This document shows positions 43,223 through 52,236 of a DNA stretch of 64,000 nt, one piece after another. The stretch's first letter is position 1. Every line of letters begins with the position of its first letter. The DNA comes from Choricystis sp. odSpoLacu1 (taxonomy: Eukaryota; Chlorophyta; Trebouxiophyceae), in NCBI GenBank assembly GCA_958009055.1, contig OY253655.1, forward strand, positions 434,001-498,000, written 5' to 3'. Under the pieces are notes generated by a model. The model was given only the letters and a program-made list of their open reading frames with translations, was not told where the DNA came from and ran no database searches. A program made the translations under genes and the position numbers.

Positions 43223-45182
43223 ATGCGCCCCACCGCGCCGCGCGCGCCGCCGCCCGCGCAGCTGCGCTCGGCGGGCTGCGCCCGCCTCCCCCCTCCCGCC
43301 GCCGTCACCACGACGACGCCCCCCTCCACCGCGCCTCCACCACCCTCCACATCCTCGTCAGGAGGCGGGGGGGGCGGCGCCCAGGACAGGGCGGCGCGCG
43401 ACCAGGCCGCTCGGCTGGGCGGGAGCGAGGCTCGCTACGTCAAGCGCCAGGTGAGGGGGCGATTGGGGGTGGGGTTGGAGCCAGGCACGCGGAATGCGCG
43501 TGGCCTGGTGGGGGGAGGGAGAGAGGGAGGAGGGAGAGAGGTGCGAGACGAACGAAAGAAGGGCGACGGGCCGACCCTCTCCCTCCCTCCCCTCTCCACC
43601 ACAGGCCGCCAAGCCAGCACCCTCCCAACCCCCCCTCGCCACCCTGCTCCCCCCCCCGTCCGACCCCACCGCCGTCACCGACGCGCTGGTGGTGGGGGCG
43701 GGCCCCGCGGGGCTGGCGCTGGCCGCCGCGCTGGGGGCACGCGGGCTCTCCGTCACCCTCCTCTCGCGCGACACCCCCTTCGTCAACACGTACGGCGTGT
43801 GGGTGGACGAGTTTGAGGCGGTGGGGTTGGCCGACGCGCTGGACGCCACGTGGCCGTCCGCCCACTGCTACTTTGGGGAGGGGGCGCCGACCGTCGTGCC
43901 GCGCCCGTACGGCCGCGTCGATGCGGCCGCCCTTCGGGCCGCCCTCGTCGCCAGGTGCGCCGCCGCCGGCGTCGCCTACGTCGAGGGCGACCTGGAGGGC
44001 GCAGAGGGCGGCGCGGGGGCGGCGCCCGGCCCCGTGGTCGATGAGGGTGGGGCGGTGGTGGTGCGCGCGTCGCGCGGCGCCACGGCCACCACGCTGCGCG
44101 CGCGCCTCGCCACCCTCGCCTGCGGCGGCGCGGCGGGGCGCCTGCTGACGTACGATGCGGGGGACGCCCCCCCCGTCGCCGCTCAGACCGCGTACGGCGT
44201 GGAGGCGACGGTGGCCGGGTGGGGCGACGCGGCGGCGCCGGTCGCGCCAGTCGCGGCGCCCCCGTCCTCCACCTCCCCCCCTCCCCGCCGCACCCACGAC
44301 CCCGACGCCATGCTGTTCATGGACTTCAGGCGCCACCATGTCGGCGTGTGGGAGGGGACGGCGGCCAGACTGACCCCCGACGGCCACCCGGCGGGGGGGC
44401 AGGGGCTGTGGGGGAGCGAGGGCGAGGCGCCGTCGTTTTTGTACGCGATGCCGTGGGACGACCACAAAAAAGGAGCCCACGCGGAAAACGCAGGCACGCC
44501 CACTGCTGTTGGCTCCCCTCTCACCCCGCCCCTGCGCCGCGTCTTCCTGGAGGAGACGTGCCTGGTGGCGCGCCCCCCCCTCCCCTTCTCCGTGCTCAAA
44601 CGGAGGCTGCACCGGCGGTTGGCGGCGGCGGGCGTGACGGTGGTGAGCACGAGCGATGAAGAGTGGTCCTACATCCCGGTGGGTGGCCCCCTGCCCTCCC
44701 CGTCCAACCTGTGGACCGCGTTTGGGGTGGCGGCGGGCCTGGCCCACCCTGCGACCGGGTACTCGGTGGCGCGGTCGCTGGCGGCGGCGGACAGGGTGGC
44801 TGAAGCCGCGGCGACCGCGCTGCGCGCGCCGGGGGCGACGCCCCACACCATCGCGGCAGCCTATTGGGCCGCCCTCTGGCCCCCCTCCGCCCGCGCCGCC
44901 GCCGCGTTCCACGTGTTTGGCATGGAGCTGCTGGCCCAGCTGGGGCCGGCGGACACCAACGCCTTTTTCGGTGCCTTTTTCGCGTTGCCCGCGCCGCTGT
45001 GGCGTGATTTCCTGGCCGCCTCGCTCTCGCCCGCCGCGCTGCTGGCCTTTGCGCTGGCCACCTTTGTGGCGGCACCCAATGGGGTGCGGGTGGCGCTGGT
45101 CAAGCACATGGTTCTGGACCCCTCGGGACGGCATTTGTTGAAAGCTTATGCCGCGCTGGTGAGTGGCAAGAGGCAGGTGTGA
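43223..45182 (+). CDS. LCYE: lycopene epsilon-cyclase
   Basis: Plastid flavoprotein that forms the epsilon ring of alpha-carotene, leading to lutein. Exon 1 (43223-43450) carries a proline/alanine-rich transit peptide; exon 2 (43605-45182) carries the enzyme; 601 residues. Dinucleotide motif: DALVVGAGPAGLALAAALG. Cyclase blocks: NTYGVWVDEFEAVGL, RVFLEETCLVARPPLPFSVL, then EEWSYIPVGGPLP and HPATGYSVARSL. The EEWSYIPVGG and ATGYSV forms, and the conserved C-terminal part (AAFHVFGMELLAQLG, FFGAFFALP), are those of epsilon rather than beta cyclases. A proline/alanine-rich insert interrupts the middle. No beta-cyclase is in the window. Confidence 0.88.
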
Positions 45183-45393
45183 ATGAGAGCGAGAGAGCGA
45201 GAGAGAAGTGATTTATGTGTTTTTGTGTCGTGAGAGCGTGCGCGTTGTTTTTTAGTCGTGCAAATTGGAGTGCCAAGGCTGACACACACGCAGGGAAAGG
45301 AAAAAGCGGCTGCAGTGGTTGCGCAGGAGGGGAAAACAAAAAGAGAGAAGAAAAAACAAGTGCGTCGGAAAAAGAAAACCCAAAAATCCTCTA

Positions 45394-45415
45394 CCCCCCC
45401 CCCCCCCCCCCCCCC
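45394..45415 (+). repeat. C22 homopolymer
   Basis: A run of about 22 C between the convergent cyclase and TFIIA gamma genes. Its true length is probably not reliable. Confidence 0.8.
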
Positions 45416-45426
45416 TCTCTCTCCCT

Positions 45427-45876
45427 TCACCCGCTCGGCTTGGCCAGGCGTGCGTCCACTGCCACCACCTTGATGCGGGGGCAGGACACGTCGCGCGCGG
45501 GGCGCCCCCGGCCGGCGGCCAGGCGGAACGTGGCTCCCGTGAGCAGGAAGGTCCACACCCCGTCGCAGAAGCGGTACGTGTCCAGGCGCCCCCGGAAGGT
45601 GGCCTTGCCGGCGACTTTGGACTGCAGGGCGGCCAGGAAGACGGCGTCAAACTGTTGGGTGGGACGAGAAAGGGTGGTGTAGTGGAGGCGGCGGGGGCGG
45701 GTCGGCCTTCCTTTCCTCCCATCCTTCCCTCCTCCTCCTCTCACCTCGCCCAGCACTTTCAGTGCCAGGTCGGGCGGCAGCTTGCCCGCTTTCACCAGCT
45801 CGTCCAGGGCCTCCACCAGGGCGTCCCCCAGGCGGGACTGCCTGTAGAGGACAGGGGTGGTGGGTGGGGCGGCCAT
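45427..45876 (-). CDS. TOA2: transcription factor IIA small (gamma) subunit
   Basis: Exon 1 (45876-45745) and exon 2 (45651-45427) give 118 residues. TFIIA stabilises TBP on the promoter. Signature: LYRQSRLGDALVEALDELVK, then LPPDLALKVLGE joined to FDAVFLAALQSKV, FRGRLDTYRFCDGVWTFLL, and a final strand IKVVAVDARL. Size and intron phase (0) are normal. It ends close to the cyclase gene, which converges on it. Confidence 0.92.
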   Translation of the reverse strand: MAAPPTTPVLYRQSRLGDALVEALDELVKAGKLPPDLALKVLGEVRGGGGKDGRKGRPTRPRRLHYTTLSRPTQQFDAVFLAALQSKVAGKATFRGRLDTYRFCDGVWTFLLTGATFRLAAGRGRPARDVSCPRIKVVAVDARLAKPSG

Positions 45877-46117
45877 TTGTGGGGGGAAAAAAAAAAAAAC
45901 GCTGGGGACACGCGCGCGCGCCACGCACCCGCCACGCTGACGCGCAGCGTGGGGAGGGGAGAGGACACTCCTGCGCGCGGGAGGGCGGGGGTTGGGGCGG
46001 GCGTGGGGAGGGATGTTTTTTTTGTTTTGTTTTTTTCGCGAGTGAGAAGAGAGAGCGGCGTTGTTTTGGTTTTCTCGTCTCGTTTCTCCTTTACTCACCC
46101 CCAGCCGCGTCTCTCTT

Positions 46118-47828
46118 CTACCCTCCTGCCGCCGCCGTCACCGCCGCCTCCAGCTGAGCCGCCGCCCCCGCCCCCAGCAGGCCGTCCGCGGCCGCCACGT
46201 TGGCCAGCCGCGCCGCCAGCGCCAGCCTTTCAATGGGCGCCAACGCCAACGCGGCCACCGCCAGCGACGCGGCCGTGACGGCGGGGTCGGGGGGGGCGAC
46301 AAACGTGTTGTAGTAGAGGTAGGCAAAGACGGCCATCACGACTTGGCAGTCCATCCTGTCGGTCACGCCGCCGTGGCCGGGGATCGAGTCCCCAAAATCC
46401 TTGATTTTTGCAGACCGCTTAAACCCGGACGCAAAGAAGCCGCCAAAGGGGGCGACCAGGGAGGCAAAGGCGGCCAGGGCGACGGCGTGCAGCTGCATGG
46501 GGCGGGCGTGGAAGGTGGCGGGGCGAAGGGCGGCCGCGATCTGCGCGGCCAGGGGGCCTGCGGCGCCGGCCTCCCACCCGTTGGGGAGCGCGTCCGCCAA
46601 CGACATGGTGGTGACTGCATACGTGGGCCCGGGGTCGCAGTGCAGGGGGCCCAGGGACAGGTCGGACCGGGGGCACGTGAGCCAGGGGAAGCGTGACGCG
46701 ACGTCTGCAAGGATCCACGACGCAGCGACAGTGACTGCCGCCCCCCCCACAAACCCTTCCCACGTTTTCTTGGGGGACAGCGAGATCAGGGGGGTGCGCC
46801 CAAAGAAGAAGCCCGCGATGTAGGCCCCAATGTCGTTGACGATAACTAAAGAAGTGGGCAACAAAAACCACACGATGCCGTCAAAAATGTTGCTCACAAA
46901 AAAGCTCGTCGGCACAAAGATGAAGAGGAGGGTCAGGTGAGTCCAGGCGTACTGGCGGAATTGGTAGAGGTAGCACCCCTTTCGCAGGCGCAGGACAAAG
47001 GAGACAAAGCCAGCCGTGTACAAACAAAAGGCGGCCAGGGCGTGGCGGTCCAGCAGCCAGGCGGCGGCGCGGGCGGCGCGGGCGGTGGAGGTGACTTCCA
47101 GGGCGAGCTGTTTGTGGATGAAGCTGTGGTGTTGGGTTGGGTGGTGGGTGGGTGAGGTGAACAGGAAGAAAACACACACACACACACACTCTGCCTTCTA
47201 TATCCCCACTCTCTCCCTCCTTCCCTCCCTCTCCCCTCACACTCACCGAAAGTACATCCAAAAGGCGGCCACTCCAAAGAAGTACCACTCCCCCACCGCG
47301 GTGGGCAGGTCCCCCCCCGGCGGCGCGCGCTCGCCCGCGCGCGCGGCGCGCGCGAGAGCAAACAACTCGCGACACATGGCGGCCTGAATGCCCAGGATCA
47401 TGGCGGCCAGGGGGACGTGCCCCGCCCAGATGACGGCGACGAAGCCGGCGACGAGGACGAGGGTGGAGGCGGTGCGCACGGCAAAGGAGCGGGCGCGGGT
47501 GGTGGTGGGCTGTGGAAGAGGGGGAGGGGAGGTGAGAGCAAGGCACACTCACACACACAGACACCACTCAGGCCGACCCCCAAAACACACCCACACTCAC
47601 CGCGGCGGCCGGCGGTTTGGCGTCGGGCTCCTGTGGAAAGAGGGAGGGTGAGTGTTGTGAGGTGCGGCGGCCTCTGCCCCCCCATCCCACGAAAAAAAAA
47701 CGCCTGCTGGCTTCCTTGTCCCCCCCACACACAAAGCACACACGCACCACTTCACTGTCGGTCGCGCCCGCGGTCGCCGCCGCCAGCCGGGCCGACACGC
47801 GGCGGCGGCGCGGCGGCGATGGCGCCAT
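46118..47828 (-). CDS. phosphatidate cytidylyltransferase (CDP-diacylglycerol synthase)
   Basis: Makes CDP-diacylglycerol from CTP and phosphatidic acid, feeding synthesis of phosphatidylinositol, phosphatidylglycerol and cardiolipin. Four exons (47828-47748, 47630-47601, 47509-47247, 47123-46118); the second is only 30 nt. 459 residues with many membrane helices, for example [20 protein letters not shown] and [17 protein letters not shown]. The CdsA signature is [20 protein letters not shown], preceded by [12 protein letters not shown]. It resembles the eukaryotic (ER) type, with the hydrophobic region following an unstructured arginine-rich N-terminus. Confidence 0.92.
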
Positions 47829-48099
47829 TGGGGTGTTGTGTGGTGTGAAAAGCGGGTGGTTTCAGGCGTCCACGCTTTGAGCGGAACGAATACGCGCCAC
47901 ACACACACACGCACGTGGCGCAGGGGGCACACGCGACAAGCAGGCGCCTTGGGCGTGGGGGAGTGACAACAAAACACCGCGCCACACAGAAAAAAAAAGC
48001 CGTTTTTTCATCGCGGGCGCGCGCCCCACGACCGAGGCCCGACACGCCCCAGGCACACACACGCGCCACCTGGACACAACCGGCATTGGACGCACCGCC

Positions 48100-48967
48100 A
48101 TGTCGGCCCCACCCCGCCTGCTGCTGGCCGTGATGGCGGCATTCGGCCCCCTCGCCGAGGGCGACGGCGACGTGGCCACGGCCGAGTTCGCGGAGGCGTG
48201 CACGTCGACGCTGCCTCTATTTGACTGTTTGGGTGAGGGAGGGAGAGAGGAGGGAGAGAGAGGGGCGGAGGTGTGTTTTTTGATGGGGTGCTGTCTCTGT
48301 TTGACCCGTGTCGCTGACCCACCCTCCTTCCTCCCACCAGGCTCCGTCTTCTACTTTGCCAAGACCGAGCTGGAGACCAAGGCGAGAGAGAGAGTGTGTG
48401 TGTGCGTGTCGGGCAAGAGCCAAAACAAACGCGCGTGTCTTTCCTCTCACTCATCATTCCCCTTCCACCACGCACCCACAGCGCGCGTCCCTCGTCGCCG
48501 TCCAGGCCGCCCGCCCCACCCTCGCCTCCGTCGTGGCGGCCGACGTCGCGACCAAGACGGCGACGTCCAAGGGCTCTCCCACCCGCAACCTGCACCGGAT
48601 TGCTTCCTCTTTGGCATTCCTGGCAGACTTGCTGTCCGCCCTGGCCGCCAACCCAACCGCCCCTCTGCGCCCCGCTGCCGCCGACGCGTATGGCCGCACC
48701 CTGGCGGCCGCCCACAACGGCCTGCTGAGGGCGGGGGTGAGGGCGTCACTGTATTTGTTGCCTGACAGAGCAATGTTCCTCGCCTCTGCGGGCGAACCCA
48801 CCGACAACGACGCGCGCACGTCTGCCGATGCAGCCGCCCTGGCCCGCGTGCTGGCCGCCGTGGTGGCCCGCATAGAGGCCCTGTTTGCGGGCGCGGGGGT
48901 CAAGATGCCGGTGAGCGACGTGAGGTGGCTGCCGTCGGGCGGGGGGGCGACCGTGGCGGCGGGGTGA
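48100..48967 (+). CDS. glycolipid transfer protein family member 1 (diverged binding site)
   Basis: Three exons (48100-48232, 48341-48381, 48482-48967) give a 219-residue all-helical GLTP-fold protein (sphingolipid or ceramide-1-phosphate carrier; ACD11-like in plants). The core segment is LPLFDCLGSVFYFAKTELET, then RNLHRIASSLAFLADLL and AAAHNGLLRAGVRASLYLLP. The usual headgroup residues (Asp..Asn..Lys and Trp) are not all kept: the D-x3-N stretch reads ELETK here and the tryptophan is absent, so ligand choice may differ. The second intron starts with GC (AAG|GCGAGA) and ends in CACAG, a likely GC-AG intron. Intron 1 shares place and phase with the neighbour at 50.7 kb. Confidence 0.72.
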
Positions 48968-49293
48968 AGAAAAAATGGTGATGTTATGTAGATTCTTTTC
49001 TTTGCTTCCCCGCGTGTGAAACACCCTCTAAAGTCGCGCACGTCAGCGGCACATGGGCCAGCATTTGATTTGGTTCACATTGGTGGAGGGAAGAGAGAAA
49101 AATGAAAACGACTCGACCCCCCGTTTCTCAAACACTCTTTCGGAGAGTGTTTGAGAGTTTTTTTTTTTTTCCCCACACTCTGCCATTCCACCCCCCCCAC
49201 ACGCGCTATCCCAGTGTTGCTGAGTGGTCGCGTGTGTGTGCTCCCTCCCAAACGAAAAAAGTAAGAAAAGGATCACCCTCCCATACTCTCTCT
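48968..49293. other. convergent 3' spacer with hairpin plus T-run
   Basis: 326 nt between two facing stop codons. At 49127-49155 there is a perfect 12-bp stem (CTCAAACACTCT / AGAGTGTTTGAG) with loop TTCGG, followed on the plus strand by a run of T from about 49158. It looks like an intrinsic terminator, but in a nuclear genome it is more likely an RNA 3'-end or UTR structure. Confidence 0.55.
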
Positions 49294-50496
49294 TCACACC
49301 ACCCCCGCCCGCCGCTGCGACCGCACCAGCCGGGCCGCCCTGTCCAGCGCCGCCTCCGCCGCCTCATCCGGCGCAGACGCCAGCAGGGCGGCCACCACGG
49401 CCGCCCGCTCGCGAGCGGTGCAGCGCGGGGCACGGGCTGCGACCAGTCTGTCGTCAACTTCCGCCACCAGCGCCCTCCACTCGTCGTCCAGTTCGTCCAG
49501 TTCGTAGGCGGGGCGCACGGCGGCCGACCCGGCGGAACCGTCGCCGGAGAGGGAGGCGTGGGCGGCGGGGTGGTGGAGGGCGCGGCCCCCGTCCTCAGTG
49601 CGTTCCATCGACAGCGCGGGGTGGGGGGCGCCCGGGCGGGAGCCGGCCACGGGCAGGGCGTACGCGTCGGGCGTGGGGGCGACGTCTGTGTGCGTGAAGA
49701 GGAGAGAGGTGAGTGCGTGTGTGTGCGGGTGCCCGCCCCTCTCTTTCGGTGTCCTCCCCCTCGCTCCCAAAACTCACTCTGCACAACCACCCCCACCCCC
49801 AGCGGCCCCGTCACCCCGGACGCCCGCACCGCCGCCTGCGTGGCCCGCGTCCCCGGCGTCGCTTTGCGCCCGCCCGCCCACTCGGTGGCGGGGGAGGGGG
49901 CCGCGCCGTCGGCGACGCGCGCGCCATTCTTGTCTCCATAATACGACGCGTTGTGGCGGCAGCGGGCCAGCAAGGCGGTCACCAGGCACCCCAGCAGGAA
50001 GGCGGCCGACCCGACGACGGTGAGGGAGGCCCACGCGGGCAGCGGGCCGAGCAGCTGGTTGGAGAACCCGCACTTCTGTTGGGGAGGAGGGTGTGTGGGG
50101 GCGTTTGCCCGGTGTGTGAGACAGCGCACGTGTGTGGGCAGCTTGTGTGTGTCCCGAGGTGGGGTGGTGGGAGGCGGGGAGGAAACGCGGCGGGGCTCAG
50201 GCTTTCCGGCCGCGCGCATGCAGCGCGCGCGCGCGCGAGCGAGGGGAGCCGTTTTTGGCACCCCGCCAGGCAGCACGCTCGTGCTTTTTGCATGCCAGCA
50301 GTCTCGTACGGATGTTGTGCACTCGGCGCCAGCACGGAGGGCAGGCACAGCTTGGGCATGGGCGCGGGCGGGGCGGTGTTTTTGGACGCGGCATGCGGTG
50401 GTTGAAGGGCAATGGCGCGTAGCGAGCAGCGCGAGAAGGCGCTTCCACCTCTCCCCTATTTCCACGCACCACATCGTCAGCGGCCAGGTTGACCAT
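49294..50496 (-). CDS. single-pass membrane protein, unknown
   Basis: Three exons (50496-50470, 50075-49778, 49685-49294) splice cleanly into 238 residues. A nine-residue first exon (MVNLAADDV) leads into KCGFSNQLLGPLP and one membrane helix (ASLTVVGSAAFLLGCLVTAL). Then come RCRHNASYYGD, a glycine/alanine linker, an acidic stretch (AYELDELDDEWRALVAEVDD) and an arginine/alanine helix to the end. No family is recognised. It lies between two GLTP genes; nothing in the sequence shows a functional link. Confidence 0.55.
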
Positions 50497-50551
50497 GGTT
50501 GGCTAGGCAGAGTTGGAAGCGGGGAGAGAAAGGCGGAGGGAAGGGTGCCTT

Positions 50552-50595
50552 TTTTCGGAGAGAGTGGCAGCGTCCGCTGCCACTCTCTCCGAAAA
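50552..50595. repeat. perfect 21-bp inverted repeat
   Basis: Two perfectly complementary 21-nt arms (TTTTCGGAGAGAGTGGCAGCG and its complement) are separated by only two bases. It sits in the 155-bp divergent spacer, 57 bp before the ATG of the second GLTP gene. Confidence 0.9.
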
Positions 50596-50651
50596 TTTCT
50601 TCGCACCACTCTCTCGACGAAAAACAGCGAGCCATCGGTCTCCCCGCCGCT

Positions 50652-51364
50652 ATGTCGCCGAGCGAGTTTGCTGAGCTCGGCCGCCTGGCTGACTGCGTGC
50701 GAGTGAAAGGAGTCGTCATGACACAGCCGTTCCTGGACGTGTGCCGGGCGGTGCTGCCGGTGCTAGGTGAGAGGTGGGGAGAGCGGACAACCCCGCGTGC
50801 TGTCCTCGTTCTCCCCACCCACCCACGCTCCAACCCTCTCTCCTCCCTCCCCACATAGACCACTTTGGCAAGGGACTGGCCATCGTCCGCTCCGACGTGG
50901 GCGGCAACATCGACCGCCTGGACCGCGCGTTTCAGTCAGACAGGACGGCGTTCCAAACGCTCACCTCCATTCCGGCTGCCGAACTCGCGCGCGTCTCCTC
51001 CCCCTCCGACCTGGACGGCAAGTCAGACGCCAAAGGGCTGCTGTGGCTGGTGCGGGCTCAGCTGTTTGTGGCGGCCTTGTTGCGGGGGTTGACAGCCGAT
51101 CGGTCTGCCAGCGTGGCGACCGCCGCGCGGTCCGCGTACGGCGCCCACCTCAAGCCCTACCACGGCAGGCTGACGTCCACCGCGTTCAGCGTGGCCCTGG
51201 CCTTTGCTCCCGGGCGGACCTCCTTTTTCGACGCGGTGGGGGGGGGCGGCGAGGAGAGCGTGATGCGGGACCTTGGCCCCTGGCTGGACACGTGGGAGAG
51301 CGTGCTGGCCGACGTGCTGGCCTGGCTGGATGTGCACGGCCTGAACGATCCGTGCAAAGTGTAG
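50652..51364 (+). CDS. glycolipid transfer protein family member 2
   Basis: Two exons (50652-50766, 50859-51364), 206 residues. GLTP-fold lipid carrier with the headgroup site better kept than in its neighbour: AIVRSDVGGNIDRLDRAF holds the Asp...Asn pattern, GLLWLVRAQLFVAALLRGL holds the tryptophan, and YHGRLTSTAFSVALAFAP holds the histidine. It probably moves glycosphingolipids, ceramide-phosphate or galactolipids between membranes in the cytosol. The splice site is phase 1 at the same alignment position as in the gene at 48.1 kb, which supports a common origin. Confidence 0.82.
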
Positions 51365-51454
51365 AGAGAGCGATGGGGGGTTGCAACGACTTAACTAAAA
51401 CAAAAACAAAAACCGAAAACAAAAAACATCTCACTGCCTCTCCATCCGCATGAT

Positions 51455-52141
51455 TCACCCCTCCAGGCCGCCCCCCACCCCTGCCCTGGACCCTGGCACC
51501 TCGGTTGCCGTCAGCCCCGCTGCGAGGGCTGCGGACGGCAGGCCCCGGTCCAGCAGGCCGGAGCGCGACACGTACCCTATCAGGGCGACGCCTTCCTCAG
51601 CCATCACGGCCGCTATCGTGCCGCAAAGGGCTGGCAAGGCGGCCAGGGAGTAGGCGACATCCGCACCAAGGACGAGGGGCCAGCCTGCGGCCCCCGGGGC
51701 TGCTGATCGTGCCGCGTCGCGGTCGCAGGGGGACCCCCAGTCCAACAGCGCCGTCACCACGGACGCGCCTGTGGCGGCCTCCACACGGACCGCGTTGGCG
51801 GACAGCAGCCTGAGCACGATGTCGTTGTGGTCAGTCGCCAGCAGCGTGGGGGCGCCCGCCGCTGCCGCCGCGGCGGTGACGACGCCGGCGCCTGCACCCA
51901 ACTCCAGGACGCCCCCTGCTCCATGCTGCTGCACCAACCTCCTGCCCTCCTCACTCAGCAGGTAGTCGGCCAGCAGGCCTGCAGCCGGCCAAACCACCTG
52001 GCCAGTCAGATCGTGGGCTGTGCAGGCAGCGTGCGAGGCGGCCAGCTGGATGCCGCCGATGACGATGCGAGCTTCATTCGCTTCATCGATGAAGAGGCCT
52101 GCGTCAAACGCGTCTTCGTAGGGGGGGAAGGAGGCTGCCAT
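51455..52141 (-). CDS. METTL21-type (Methyltransf_16) protein methyltransferase
   Basis: 228 residues, intronless. Class I SAM-binding fold: VLELGAGAGVVTAAAAAAGA (motif I), LLATDHNDIVLRLLSANAV, TALLDWGSP and LVLGADVAYSLAALPAL. An N-terminal strand block (IVIGGIQLAASHAACTAHDL) and the TGQVVWPAAGLLADYLL segment place it in the lysine-methyltransferase family 16 group (METTL21-like, acting on chaperones and elongation factors). The substrate is unknown. Divergent from importin with a 95-bp spacer. Confidence 0.85.
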   Translation of the reverse strand: MAASFPPYEDAFDAGLFIDEANEARIVIGGIQLAASHAACTAHDLTGQVVWPAAGLLADYLLSEEGRRLVQQHGAGGVLELGAGAGVVTAAAAAAGAPTLLATDHNDIVLRLLSANAVRVEAATGASVVTALLDWGSPCDRDAARSAAPGAAGWPLVLGADVAYSLAALPALCGTIAAVMAEEGVALIGYVSRSGLLDRGLPSAALAAGLTATEVPGSRAGVGGGLEG

Positions 52142-52236
52142 AAAAGTTTTTTTTTTTTTTTGTGTGTGTCAATCGACGTTGCTCTAGTAAGCCTGACTCT
52201 TTTTTTGCAAAAAAACGCGCTTTCCTCTCACCAGTC

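Noticed and set aside
49127..49170. True bacterial rho-independent terminator, implying a prokaryotic insert
   Set aside because: Flanking genes have introns and eukaryotic families; base composition and gene style do not change.
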